Shown here: piece by piece, positions 7,279 through 15,634 of the stretch | Layout: the number at the start of each line of letters is the position of its first letter | Position numbering within the stretch: the stretch's first letter is position 1 | Assembly (NCBI RefSeq): GCF_002879885.1 | Contig: NZ_PNYA01000029.1 | Location: 1-64,000, forward strand | Reading direction: 5' to 3' | DNA length: 64,000 bases | From: Trinickia dabaoshanensis | GTDB taxonomy: Bacteria > Pseudomonadota > Gammaproteobacteria > Burkholderiales > Burkholderiaceae | Position numbers and translations under genes: made by a program | Notes under the pieces: model-generated | What the model was told of the DNA's origin: nothing | Database searches by the model: none | The model's input: only the letters and a program-made list of their open reading frames with translations

Positions 7279-8607
7279 CTACTGCGCAGCGAGCTTCCGG
7301 CTCTGCCTTCGCATACCGTCGAATATCTTGTCCGAGACGTCCAAGGGGAAACCTCTCGGCAATTGCGCCGCTACGTGCCCGATCACGGCCTCGGTTTTGC
7401 CCGTTAGCGTGTCGATCATCTCGTCCACCTCATCCGTCGCCAGCGCAACGCGCTGCCCTTGTGCAACCCAATGACGCCGACGGATCTCGCTAACCAAGTA
7501 ATGCGCATTTTTGCCGCGCACCGCCATGGCGAGCCTGGCTCGGCGGGAGGATATCTGATTCCGTCCGTTTCCGATGATCGGGTGAGCGGACAGCACGTCA
7601 TAGAACGGCGTCGCCACGTAGCGGCTCGACCGGAGATGAGCGATGCTGAAATTCTTTGCATGCCCATCGGTCGCCGCGAGAATCCAAAAAACGATCTGCG
7701 CCTTGAAGAAGTTGGACCGGTCGGCCCTCGCCTCTTCCGAGCCCGAGAGGATCCCCATGATCTTGTCGATGCCGGGACCACCATCGGATTCGTATTTGCT
7801 GTTTGGAGCCATTCCAGTGGCCTGGCACATATCTTCCTGAGGAAGACGCAGGATCCAAGAACCGTCGCTCGCCAATTTGCGGTCGAACCTCGCCACCACG
7901 AGCGCTTTTTGATCCTCGAACGCGCCGATTTCGCAGTGAGCGATCGGCAGTCCGTAGGCGGACACGATTTTCGAGCACAGCCATTCGTTCTCGATAGATG
8001 AGCGCATATCCGCACGCATGTTTCCGACCAGCCCAAGAGGGAGTTTCAGGATGTGCGTGGTGGGCGTGCTGCCCTCGGGTCGTAACCATTGGTTGCCGTG
8101 CCATAAAAGCGCGCTTTTCTCCTGCGCGCCCGCGATCGAGAGCCGGAGATCGCCGAAGGTGTCGTGCTGTCCCAGTGGCGCAGCGGTGACATCGCGCAGC
8201 AAGCGAGCCACGTCGGCCTCGCCCATGGGCGTGCCGCGAATCTGCTGAAGGTCGGCTGGCCGCTCGCCGGGCGGGAGCATCTGGATCGCGCCGGCGCAGT
8301 CTCGCCCCACCGCGGACAATAGCTCGAACGCAGACGTGCCCCCCGTTTTGTGGCGTACGGCAATACGCTCGCGGATCGCCCTGCTGTCGGGAAGTAGATT
8401 GTCGAAATAGTCCGACACGATCTGCCCCCGGTACGGCTGGTTACCGGGAGTGAACGGCATCGAGAGCGAGAGGGGGCGCCCTTGCTCGTCCTCGACCCAG
8501 GACTCGAAATAAGTGAGCTTCTCACCGTCGCGCGTGGTCTCCCATGTGCCAACGGGAATACCGTTCATCCACAGATCCAGGCTTTTTGTACGCGCGCTTC
8601 TCCTCAT
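7279..8607 (-). CDS. hipA: Type II toxin HipA, serine/threonine kinase
   Basis: HipA kinases phosphorylate targets such as glutamyl-tRNA synthetase and induce persistence. This 442-residue protein has the HipA N-terminal subdomain, the phosphate-binding SIAGAQEKSALL segment (Ser157 matches the autophosphorylated serine of E. coli HipA), and the catalytic D-G-H-A-K-N motif (Asp314, Asn319) followed by a FYDVLSAHP metal-binding segment (Asp337). All key residues look intact. The ATG at 8607 is chosen over TTG 8616 because GGGAG lies about 11 bases upstream of it. It begins 2 bases after the hipB stop, as expected for a hipBA operon. Confidence 0.93.
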   Translation of the reverse strand: MRRSARTKSLDLWMNGIPVGTWETTRDGEKLTYFESWVEDEQGRPLSLSMPFTPGNQPYRGQIVSDYFDNLLPDSRAIRERIAVRHKTGGTSAFELLSAVGRDCAGAIQMLPPGERPADLQQIRGTPMGEADVARLLRDVTAAPLGQHDTFGDLRLSIAGAQEKSALLWHGNQWLRPEGSTPTTHILKLPLGLVGNMRADMRSSIENEWLCSKIVSAYGLPIAHCEIGAFEDQKALVVARFDRKLASDGSWILRLPQEDMCQATGMAPNSKYESDGGPGIDKIMGILSGSEEARADRSNFFKAQIVFWILAATDGHAKNFSIAHLRSSRYVATPFYDVLSAHPIIGNGRNQISSRRARLAMAVRGKNAHYLVSEIRRRHWVAQGQRVALATDEVDEMIDTLTGKTEAVIGHVAAQLPRGFPLDVSDKIFDGMRRQSRKLAAQ

Positions 8608-8609
8608 CG

Positions 8610-9044
8610 TTACCAATTCTCCCGCCTTTTGATGACCGGCTCGATAGCGACGGGCTCGCGGTCGCGGGCTTTTGGCGGAGCGTTGACGCGACCGGCCGCT
8701 CGTTTAGCACCGCTCCGTGGCGTGCCGGCTTCGACGCCGCGCTTCGTCGCAGCCGGCGGCTTTTCCGGAGCGGCTCCCTTAGCACTTTTGACACGCGTCG
8801 CGACATCGCCTTCGACTGTCGTAGACCCTGGCACCTGGGCCAAGACGAGGTTGACGTCGAGCAGCTTCAGAACGGGATAAAGACGATCGAAACTGGCCGA
8901 CTCGGGTTTAGCTTCCAGTTGCGCGTACGTTTGCTGGGTGACGCCCAAGCGCGCCGCCAGTTGCGCCTGCGTCAAGCCGGCCGCCTTGCGAAAGCCCACT
9001 AGGAGCGGGCGGAGCTGCTGAAGTGTCTTGACGGGGTAATCCAC
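8610..9044 (-). CDS. hipB: Antitoxin HipB, XRE-type helix-turn-helix protein
   Basis: The N-terminal 75 residues form an XRE/Cro helix-turn-helix (LLVGFRKAAGLTQAQLAARL, then GVTQQTYAQLE), which is the DNA-binding and toxin-neutralising module of HipB. The remaining 65 residues are an unusually long, Ala/Pro/Lys/Arg-rich and probably disordered tail; E. coli HipB is only 88 residues. The gene precedes hipA, and its promoter carries repeated CTGTA-N9-TACAG dyads, consistent with autoregulation by the HipAB complex. The tail could contact the toxin or be the site of proteolytic control; this is inference. Confidence 0.9.
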   Translation of the reverse strand: MDYPVKTLQQLRPLLVGFRKAAGLTQAQLAARLGVTQQTYAQLEAKPESASFDRLYPVLKLLDVNLVLAQVPGSTTVEGDVATRVKSAKGAAPEKPPAATKRGVEAGTPRSGAKRAAGRVNAPPKARDREPVAIEPVIKRRENW

Positions 9045-9060
9045 GATGAGTATCGCTTTA

Positions 9061-9147
9061 ACAGGCTAACTTCTGTAAGTGGCAAATACAGTATAGCAGC
9101 TGTAATGCGGCCGCGTACAGGCTAAAATCTGTAAATGTCAAATACAG
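9061..9147. promoter_or_regulatory. Repeated operators upstream of hipBA
   Basis: Two 31-bp direct repeats (9061-9091 and 9117-9147) match at 27 of 31 positions. Each starts ACAGGCTAA and contains the dyad CTGTA-N9-TACAG (9073-9091 and 9129-9147). A third, looser dyad CTGTA-N11-TACAG lies between them (9100-9120). Repeat spacing is 56 bp. This is the expected layout for cooperative HipB binding and operator looping at a toxin-antitoxin promoter. Confidence 0.75.
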
Positions 9148-9328
9148 ATGATTGACTGTTTTTGCGCAACGATTGCCGCCCCCGACGGCGATCGGGTTTT
9201 ACTTATTCCCCACGGCGATGGCAGTGGTTCTATCGGATGGCGTTTTTTGAGGTTTATACGACCTTTGCGCCATTCACCGCTCGTTTCATACTTCGCGTCG
9301 AAGATCCAGCTCTGAAGGAGTATCCATC

Positions 9329-10183
9329 TTGACCGACAGTAACGAAAACAATGCGGCCGGAAAGCAACTCACGCGAGCGGGCCGTTCGCGCCGCGATGTG
9401 CTCAAGCTTGGGAGCGCCGCCACGCTCGGCGCCCTCCTGGGTGGCGGCGCCTTGCTAGGACGTGTCGCGCCTGCGCTAGCGCAGGCAGGCAGCGAGGCGG
9501 CACTCGCCCCGAATGATCCCCTCGATATCTTGATCGTCAATTACGACGGAGGAACGCTTCTCGACTTCGCGGGGCCGAGCGAGATTTTTCACCGGCTACC
9601 GAATACGAACGTTCGCTACGCGAGCCTCAACGGCGGCAACGTCACCCTCGAATTCGGAGTTGTCTATGGCAAGACCGAACGACTCGCCGATATCGAGAAG
9701 ACCGACTTGATATTGGTCCCCGGCGGATCGAATTTGGCGGTCCCGATGGGCCCGGCATATCAAGCGCAGATTCGCCGTCTAGCCGAAAGCGCGAAATACG
9801 TCACATCCGTCTGCAACGGATCGCTCGTCCTCGCCGCAACCGGCATTCTCAATGGCAAGCGAAGCGCCTGTCACTGGGCCTTCCTCAACAAGCTTTCCGA
9901 ATACGGCGCGATTCCCGTTTCCGACCGCTTCGTCGAAGACGACCACGGCCGGTTCATGAGCGGCGGCGGCGTAACGGCGGGCATCGACTTCGCGCTTCGC
10001 GTCGCGGCGAAGCTGCGCGGTAAGCAGGCCGCCGAATTCACGCAACTGGTGATCGAATACGATCCCGCTCCGCCGTTCCATTCCGGTCACCCTCGGGACG
10101 CGCGACCGGAGATTCTCGCGATGGTCGACAAAGAACTACCCGGCGCGTCGAAGGGGCTCGCACGCGTCCCCGGTGTTCGCTAA
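9329..10183 (+). CDS. Tat-exported DJ-1/PfpI-family protein
   Basis: The 284-residue protein starts with a twin-arginine signal (SRRDVLKLG, Arg21-Arg22) and a long Ala/Gly/Leu-rich stretch ending near ALAQA, so it is probably exported folded to the periplasm. The mature part is a DJ-1/PfpI (GATase1-like) domain: DGGTLLDFAGPSEIF, LILVPGG, and the nucleophile elbow SVCNGS with Cys162. The domain resembles the ligand domain of GlxA-type regulators and isonitrile-hydratase-like proteins. Start is TTG at 9329 with AAGGAG 8 bases upstream. Downstream lie a secreted NTF2-like gene and, convergent, a DJ-1/AraC regulator. Substrate unknown. Confidence 0.82.
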   Translation: MTDSNENNAAGKQLTRAGRSRRDVLKLGSAATLGALLGGGALLGRVAPALAQAGSEAALAPNDPLDILIVNYDGGTLLDFAGPSEIFHRLPNTNVRYASLNGGNVTLEFGVVYGKTERLADIEKTDLILVPGGSNLAVPMGPAYQAQIRRLAESAKYVTSVCNGSLVLAATGILNGKRSACHWAFLNKLSEYGAIPVSDRFVEDDHGRFMSGGGVTAGIDFALRVAAKLRGKQAAEFTQLVIEYDPAPPFHSGHPRDARPEILAMVDKELPGASKGLARVPGVR

Positions 10184-10276
10184 CTTCGTCGCGGGCAATG
10201 GGGCCTAGCCATGCTTGCTTCAGCCGCCTAATTTGCGCGGCACTCTCGAACTCAATCCACTAGCGGAATCCATTCA

Positions 10277-10759
10277 ATGCAACAAATCCGTGTTTATACC
10301 GCTGCGCTTGCCGCTTGCGTGTCGCTTTTCGCATTCGCGGGGCCGGCCACCGCCGGCGGTTCACAACGTTTGCCGGAAGCAGCCATCAAAGCCGAAAACG
10401 CACGATGGGCGGATGCCTTTCGGCGAGGGGACTATGCGGCAATCGGCCGCCTCTATACGGACGACGGCACACTGTTGCCACCCGGGGGCGACAAGGTAAC
10501 GGGAGGCGGCGCGATTAGCGCATATTTCGCCGAGCGGTACGCGGGATCGAAGCCCGACACCGTGTCGTTCGATCACTACGAGTTCTACGGTAACGATCGG
10601 AACGTGACGGAGGTCTCGGATGCCGAAATCCACGATCCCAGTGGGAAGCTCAAATTTCGCGGCAAGCAGATTCTCGTCTTCCTGAAACAGGGCGGCGCCT
10701 GGAAACTGCATCGCGATATGTGGAACGCCTACCCTTCTTCGACACCTGACGGCAATTGA
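10277..10759 (+). CDS. Secreted NTF2-like (SnoaL/DUF4440-type) protein
   Basis: The 160-residue protein has a signal peptide (residues 1-26, ending PATAG) and then a cone-shaped NTF2-like fold, shown by AENARWADAFRRGDYAAIGRLYTDDGTLLPPGG and the C-terminal LVFLKQGGAWKLHRDMWN. The family includes ketosteroid-isomerase-like and DUF4440 proteins, many without known reactions. It lies on the same strand about 93 bp after the Tat-exported DJ-1 gene, so the two may work on the same periplasmic compound. No metal or catalytic signature can be named with confidence. Confidence 0.78.
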   Translation: MQQIRVYTAALAACVSLFAFAGPATAGGSQRLPEAAIKAENARWADAFRRGDYAAIGRLYTDDGTLLPPGGDKVTGGGAISAYFAERYAGSKPDTVSFDHYEFYGNDRNVTEVSDAEIHDPSGKLKFRGKQILVFLKQGGAWKLHRDMWNAYPSSTPDGN

Positions 10760-10774
10760 GCAGCAGGCGCTCGA

Positions 10775-11722
10775 TCAGCGCGCTCTGTTCAATCTACTCT
10801 CGCGCCGGATCGCTTGCGGCGGGTGCCCATGCAGTTTGATGAAGGCTCGCCGCATCCGCTCCGGATCGATGAATCCCACTGCCAGTGCGATCTGCTCGAT
10901 GGGTTCGCCGCCATCTTGCAGGCGCAGCTTCGCAGCTTCGACTCGCAAGCGCTCGACCGCCTTGGCCGGTGTCTCGCCGGTCTCTCGCCGAAATGCTCGC
11001 CCGAACTGCCGCACGCTTAAACTGGCGGCCTCGGCCAGTCGCTCGACCGGCAAGGCTTCGGCCAGGTGTTCCCGGGCGAAATTCAGGGCGATACGGATAC
11101 GATCCGAGTCCGGCTCCATTTGCGACATGGCCGAAAATTGGGACTGCCCCCCTGGCCGGCGATACGGCACGACCAACAGCCTGGAAACCGCGCGCGCAAT
11201 CTCCGCGCCCACATCCCTTTCGATCATGCCCAGCGCCAGGTCCACTCCGGACGCGATGCCCGCCGACGTCCAAACACGCCCATCGACGATATAGATGCTA
11301 TCGCCCTCGACCCGGGTGCCGGGGAAACGCGACTGCAACAGCGCCGCATATCGCCAGTGCGTCGTGGCTCTGAGGCCGTCCAGCAAGCCGGTTTCCGCGA
11401 GTAGAAACGCCCCCGTGCATACGCTTGCCACTCGGCCTGCGCGTGCGCCCAACTTCTTCGCGGCCGCGATGTTCTCGGGGGTACGCATCGGATCGATGTC
11501 GCCGCCCACGAAAACGACGGTATCGAACGTCCGCCTCGCACTCGCCTTCGTCTCGATGGAAAGGCCCGCATTGCCGGTAACCGCCCCTCCGGACGCCGAA
11601 ATCACATGGAGCTCGTAGGGCGTACGGCCCGCGGCTGCGGCTACTTGATTAAAGGCCGACAGCGGTCCGCCAAGATCGAGCGCATCGTGGCCACGGCAGA
11701 CGAAGAATCCAATTCGATGCAT
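10775..11722 (-). CDS. GlxA-type transcriptional regulator (DJ-1/PfpI + AraC)
   Basis: The 315-residue protein has an N-terminal DJ-1/PfpI-like ligand domain (HDALDLGGPLSAFNQV, TVVFVGG, SVCTGAFLLAETGLLDG; residues 1-180). A C-terminal AraC DNA-binding domain follows (LPVERLAEAASLSVRQFGRA and IEQIALAVGFIDPERMRRAF; residues 215-310). Both helix-turn-helix units are recognisable. It is convergent with the NTF2-like gene and may regulate the DJ-1/NTF2 pair. Regulators of this type often sense amino-acid or quaternary-ammonium derivatives; nothing here fixes the ligand. Confidence 0.88.
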   Translation of the reverse strand: MHRIGFFVCRGHDALDLGGPLSAFNQVAAAAGRTPYELHVISASGGAVTGNAGLSIETKASARRTFDTVVFVGGDIDPMRTPENIAAAKKLGARAGRVASVCTGAFLLAETGLLDGLRATTHWRYAALLQSRFPGTRVEGDSIYIVDGRVWTSAGIASGVDLALGMIERDVGAEIARAVSRLLVVPYRRPGGQSQFSAMSQMEPDSDRIRIALNFAREHLAEALPVERLAEAASLSVRQFGRAFRRETGETPAKAVERLRVEAAKLRLQDGGEPIEQIALAVGFIDPERMRRAFIKLHGHPPQAIRRESRLNRAR

Positions 11723-11791
11723 GAGGAAGTCGTTATCCGATATCTCCGGGAAGATGCATTGTATGGAGATCTCGAACGGGTCGCACGGGCA

Positions 11792-12892
11792 TTACGTCCT
11801 CGCGCGATCGCCCGGCCGCATCAGCACCTTGATCGAATCGAGCGAATTCGCGACTTTGATGGCCTCCTCCCACTCTTCGAGCGGGAAGCCATGCGTGACG
11901 ATGCCCTTCGACGTGACGAGCCCGCGCGCAAGCAGGTCGATGGCGATGGGGTAGCAATAGGGCCCGAGGTGGGCGCCGCGCACGTCGAGTTCCTTTCTGT
12001 CGCCGATGATCGACCAGTCGACAGACGTCTCCGCGCCGAACACCGAAAATTCCACGAACCGCCCAAGCTTGCGAATGAGGTCCAACCCTTGCGGTACACC
12101 CGCCGGTACGCCAGTCGTTTCGATGTAGACATCGCAGCCATATTGGTCGGTGAGTGAGCGAACGATTGCGAGCGCGTCGTCCGTCTTCGGATTGATCGTG
12201 ACGTCGGCACCGTACTCGCGCGCTAGCGCCAGACGCTCGTCCACGAGATCGATGACGACGAGCTTTTTCGGCGTCTTCAAGTGCGCCACCTGCGTCATCA
12301 TGAGCCCGAGCGGCCCGGCGCCGGCGATCACCACCACGTCGTCGAGTTGAATGTCGCCGCGATTGACGGTGTGAATCGCACAAGAGAGCGGCTCGATGAT
12401 GGCGGCATCCTCGATCGAAATACCGTCCGGTATCTTGTGCACGATCGCCGTCGGCGGAAAACGCATGTATTCGGCCATGCCGCCGTCTGCCACTTCGCGC
12501 TGAAAGCCGAAGATGTTGTGGACTTCGCACATCCAATATTGGCCCGACTTGCAATAGCGGCACTTCCCGCACGGCACGATCTGCTCGGCGATCACGCGTT
12601 CGCCCACCTTCACGCCGAAGTGCTCGGCCGCGCCTTCGCCCAGTGCGTCCACGTACCCGAAGAACTCGTGTCCGGGTATCACGGGGGCCTTGACCCAAGG
12701 GTTGGGTCCACCCCAAAACATCTTCGCGCCCGAATAACACTTGCAGTCGCTCGCGCAAATTCCGCAGGCCGCGATCCGAATGACGAGCTCGTTCGGACCG
12801 GGACTTGGCCGCGCAACGCGCTCGACGCGGTAATCCTTCGGGGCATGGCAGACGACGGCCGTCATTTGCGCCGTCTCGTTCGGTTCACTCAT
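11792..12892 (-). CDS. Zinc-dependent medium-chain alcohol dehydrogenase, erythritol/threitol dehydrogenase-like
   Basis: This is a 366-residue NAD(P)-dependent polyol dehydrogenase. Visible features are the catalytic-zinc motif GHEFFGYVDALGEGA, the Cys in CGICASDCK, a structural-zinc group of cysteines (CGKCRYCKSGQYWMC), and the Rossmann GAGPLGLMM with acidic VVIDL for NAD. The opening (TAVVCHAPKDYRVE, CYSGAKMFWG) resembles erythritol/L-threitol dehydrogenases. It is the last gene of a minus-strand operon with an SDR reductase, a SorC regulator and a sugar ABC importer, so it probably oxidises the imported polyol. The exact substrate (tetritol or pentitol) is inferred, not shown. Confidence 0.85.
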   Translation of the reverse strand: MSEPNETAQMTAVVCHAPKDYRVERVARPSPGPNELVIRIAACGICASDCKCYSGAKMFWGGPNPWVKAPVIPGHEFFGYVDALGEGAAEHFGVKVGERVIAEQIVPCGKCRYCKSGQYWMCEVHNIFGFQREVADGGMAEYMRFPPTAIVHKIPDGISIEDAAIIEPLSCAIHTVNRGDIQLDDVVVIAGAGPLGLMMTQVAHLKTPKKLVVIDLVDERLALAREYGADVTINPKTDDALAIVRSLTDQYGCDVYIETTGVPAGVPQGLDLIRKLGRFVEFSVFGAETSVDWSIIGDRKELDVRGAHLGPYCYPIAIDLLARGLVTSKGIVTHGFPLEEWEEAIKVANSLDSIKVLMRPGDRART

Positions 12893-12934
12893 AGTCGACT
12901 CGCTTGCAATGAGAGAGGAATTGACGCACGGCGT

Positions 12935-13690
12935 TCACCGCGCGAGGAAACCGCCATCCACGGCCAGACTCACGCCGTTGATCATGTGCGATTCGGCGCC
13001 GAGCAGGTACGCGATCGTCTGCGCCACCTCACCGGGCTCGACGAACCGGTTCAAAGGAATACGCGAAAGCATCTGCGCCGCCTTGCCGGGGTCGCCCCAA
13101 GCTTTCTGCGCCATCGGCGTCAACGTCACGGTCGGGTTCACCGTATTGACGCGGATACCGTGCTCCCCCAATTCGACGGCCATCACGCGAGTCAGCGCGT
13201 CCAATGCGGCCTTCGACGCGCAATAGGCCGCATGCAGCGGGAAGCCGATCTGGGCGGAAATGCTCGACACGTTGACGATCGCCCCACCCGTGCCGCGCTC
13301 GATCATGCTGCGCGCACAGATCTGCCCCACGACCATCGCGGCCCGCACGTTCACTGCCATCGTCTCGTCGAACGCCTCGACGTCGAGGTCGAGGAACGGC
13401 TGCAAACGCGCGATGCCCGCGTTGTTCACGAGAAGATCGATCGGCTGCGCGGCGAGTGCCGCGGCGCGCGCGGCCGCCACGTCGGCAAGCTCTACCGCAT
13501 GCGTCTCGCAGCCGATCTCGCGCTCCAGCGAGCGCAGGTCGTCAGGCGAGCGGCTCAATGCAACGACGCTCGCGCCCCGGGCCGCGAGCAGCAACGCCGT
13601 AGCGCGGCCGATACCCTTGCCGGCGCCCGTCACCAGTACGCGCTTGCCGGAGAATTCCTTGCTGCGATCCACCACGCTCGCCGGGATCAT
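12935..13690 (-). CDS. SDR-family oxidoreductase, L-xylulose-reductase-like
   Basis: The protein is a classical short-chain dehydrogenase/reductase of 251 residues with the cofactor motif TGAGKGIG, NNAG, the catalytic Ser in NVSSISAQIG, and YCASK (Tyr/Lys). The sequence closely follows the dicarbonyl/L-xylulose reductase pattern (VLVTGAGKGIGRAT, ALSRSPDDLRSL, IRVNTVNPTVTLTPM, IPLNRFVEPGEV). That enzyme interconverts ketopentoses and pentitols with NADP(H). It lies between the SorC regulator and the Zn-dehydrogenase, with a gap of 32-42 bases to each, so it is part of the polyol operon. Together the two enzymes could interconvert a polyol and a ketose. Confidence 0.85.
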   Translation of the reverse strand: MIPASVVDRSKEFSGKRVLVTGAGKGIGRATALLLAARGASVVALSRSPDDLRSLEREIGCETHAVELADVAAARAAALAAQPIDLLVNNAGIARLQPFLDLDVEAFDETMAVNVRAAMVVGQICARSMIERGTGGAIVNVSSISAQIGFPLHAAYCASKAALDALTRVMAVELGEHGIRVNTVNPTVTLTPMAQKAWGDPGKAAQMLSRIPLNRFVEPGEVAQTIAYLLGAESHMINGVSLAVDGGFLAR

Positions 13691-13722
13691 ATTGAGCTGT
13701 CCTTACGTTATGCCTTTGCGAC

Positions 13723-14703
13723 TCACGGCTCCTCGCAAAGCCGCCGGGCGGTGTCCTCATCGGTCACGAGCACCGATACGTAGCCTCCCCGCAGCACGGC
13801 GCGCGTCACGAAGAACTTCTTGGCGCCCCCGCTCGCGAGCACCACTTGCTTGATGTCGCGCAAATCGTCGAGTGCGACCGCGACGGTGCGGCGATTCAAA
13901 GGGTGATTGATGAGCTTGCCGTTCTCGTCGACGAAATGGCCGAGTACGTCACCCACGGCGCCCGCCTTGCGCAGCGTGCGCAGGTCCTCGGGATCTTTGA
14001 CGCCGTACGTAATCACGAGCGATTCCGTGAGGTCCCCCGCCGTTACCAAGGCGAGGTCGGCACCGCGTGCGCGATCGTAGGTTTCGCGCACGGCGTCCTC
14101 TTGCAAAATGACATCGCGCACCTTCTGGCTGCTCACGTAAATCGGCGCGGCGAATAGATAGCCGTCCGCGTGACACAGATCCGCGAAATCGGACACGATG
14201 TCGAACGTATTGATGCTCGGGCAATGCGCGAGCCCGCCCTGCATCGAGACGGCCGAGATCGGTCCATAGGAACGCTGCGGCAACGCGCGCAGTACGGCGC
14301 GAATCGTCCGGCCCCAGCCCAGCCCGATCGTATGGCCCGCCGCGATATGCTGCGTCAGATAATTCGCGGTGCCGATACCGAGCGCGGCCATGGTCGCTTC
14401 ATAGGTCGCCCCGCTCGGCACGACGACGGCCGCTTGCAAGGAAAAACGCTCGACGAGTTGCTCCTCGAGCGCCACGCACGGCGCAATGCGGCTATCGATC
14501 GTGATCCGCACGCGCCCCGATTCGCGGCTAGCGGCGAGCAGACGGTTGACGCGCACGCGATTGGTGCCCAGCAGTTGAGCGATCTCCTGCTGCGTCATGT
14601 TGCCCACGTAGTAATGCCAGGCGACACGCGTTTGCAGTTCTTCCTCGCGGTCGACGCCCTCTTCGGGCTCGACGCTCTGAATGGATTGGGTGGTCTTACC
14701 CAT
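13723..14703 (-). CDS. SorC/DeoR-type sugar-binding transcriptional regulator
   Basis: The 326-residue protein has an N-terminal helix-turn-helix (HYYVGNMTQQEIAQLLGTNR, residues 30-49, then VRVNRLL). A sugar-phosphate-binding SorC domain follows (GLGWGRT around residue 147; IYVSSQKVRDVILQE; VVLASGGAKK near the end). Such regulators control polyol and sugar operons and respond to a phosphorylated intermediate. It is embedded in the operon it is likely to regulate. Perfect or near dyads of the form CAAATG-N3-CATTTG lie just upstream (14745-14759) and before the binding-protein gene (18041-18055). Confidence 0.88.
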   Translation of the reverse strand: MGKTTQSIQSVEPEEGVDREEELQTRVAWHYYVGNMTQQEIAQLLGTNRVRVNRLLAASRESGRVRITIDSRIAPCVALEEQLVERFSLQAAVVVPSGATYEATMAALGIGTANYLTQHIAAGHTIGLGWGRTIRAVLRALPQRSYGPISAVSMQGGLAHCPSINTFDIVSDFADLCHADGYLFAAPIYVSSQKVRDVILQEDAVRETYDRARGADLALVTAGDLTESLVITYGVKDPEDLRTLRKAGAVGDVLGHFVDENGKLINHPLNRRTVAVALDDLRDIKQVVLASGGAKKFFVTRAVLRGGYVSVLVTDEDTARRLCEEP

Positions 14704-14744
14704 GATGTCAAAAATGTCTCGCGGAGAAAAACCGACAGTTATAG

Positions 14745-14759
14745 CAAATGACTCATTTG
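14745..14759. promoter_or_regulatory. 15-bp palindrome, candidate SorC operator
   Basis: CAAATGA-C-TCATTTG is a perfect inverted repeat lying 42 bp upstream of the SorC regulator start and overlapping the stop codon of the permease gene. No T-run follows, so it is not a typical terminator. A related element lies at 18041-18055 before the binding-protein gene. Confidence 0.45.
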
Positions 14760-15634
14760 ACGGCGCCCATCGTGAGACCTTGCACGAGCCGGCCCGATAC
14801 GAGCAACGCGAAGATCACCATCGGCAACACGATCAGCGTGCCCGTGGCCATGATCTCGCCCCACGGCAGCTCGTAGCCGCTCATGTAGTTCGTTGCGGCC
14901 ACGGGCGAGGTAGCGGCGTTGTCGCGCGTCAGCACGAGCGCATAGAGCAAGTCGTTCCACGAAAAGATGAAGGCGAAAATGGCGGACACGACGATGCCCG
15001 GCATCGCGAGCGGCAAGTTGATGCGCCAAAACACGCGCCACGGCGAAGCGCCGTCGAGCCGAGCGGCCTCGTCGAGCTCGATCGGCACGTTGCGGAATTG
15101 GTCGGTACAGATCCAAACCACGATCGGCAAAGAGAACGTGAGGTAGAGCAGAATCAGCACGATGTGCGTATCGATCAGGTCGAGCTTCGTCGCGATCAGG
15201 AAGAACGGCACCGCCAACACGACGGGACTGACCATGCGGTTGGAGATGAACCAGAACCACAGGTCGCGCTTGCCGCGAAACTCGAAACGCGCGAGCGCAT
15301 AAGCGGCCGGGGTACCGAGCAAGATCGCGAGTACCGTCGTGCTGCCGGCGACGATCAGCGAGTTGACGAGGCTTGCACCCACGTCGTGCCGGAACAGTGC
15401 ATCGCCGTAGTGCTGCAATGTCGGCGAGAAACGCCATAGCGGCGGATAGGCGAGCGCGTCGGCCTGTGTCTTCAGGCTCGTCGTCACCATCCAATAGAAC
15501 GGAAACACCGACGACAGGAACACGACGAGCAGCGCTAGACCATGCCAAACGGTTGCCCGCCGCCGTCCGGCGCGCGCGCGATGCGAGCGCGGCGTGGCGC
15601 CGATCGCCAACAGACCGAAAATGGATACGCTCAT
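14753..15634 (-). CDS. Carbohydrate ABC transporter permease (MalG type)
   Basis: This 293-residue inner-membrane permease of the binding-protein-dependent family has about six membrane helices, a [14 protein letters not shown] opening and the EAA loop [20 protein letters not shown], which docks on the ATPase. The start at 15634 gives a 4-base ATGA overlap with the other permease gene, so a longer in-frame extension upstream is a shadow. It forms the membrane channel with the permease at 15631-16569 for a sugar or polyol. The ATPase is encoded divergently at 18161-19282. Confidence 0.92.
   Translation of the reverse strand: MSVSIFGLLAIGATPRSHRARAGRRRATVWHGLALLVVFLSSVFPFYWMVTTSLKTQADALAYPPLWRFSPTLQHYGDALFRHDVGASLVNSLIVAGSTTVLAILLGTPAAYALARFEFRGKRDLWFWFISNRMVSPVVLAVPFFLIATKLDLIDTHIVLILLYLTFSLPIVVWICTDQFRNVPIELDEAARLDGASPWRVFWRINLPLAMPGIVVSAIFAFIFSWNDLLYALVLTRDNAATSPVAATNYMSGYELPWGEIMATGTLIVLPMVIFALLVSGRLVQGLTMGAVK

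Noticed and set aside
14745-14759. Intrinsic terminator after the permease gene
   Set aside because: The palindrome is AT-rich with no T-run and overlaps a stop codon; an operator role fits better.
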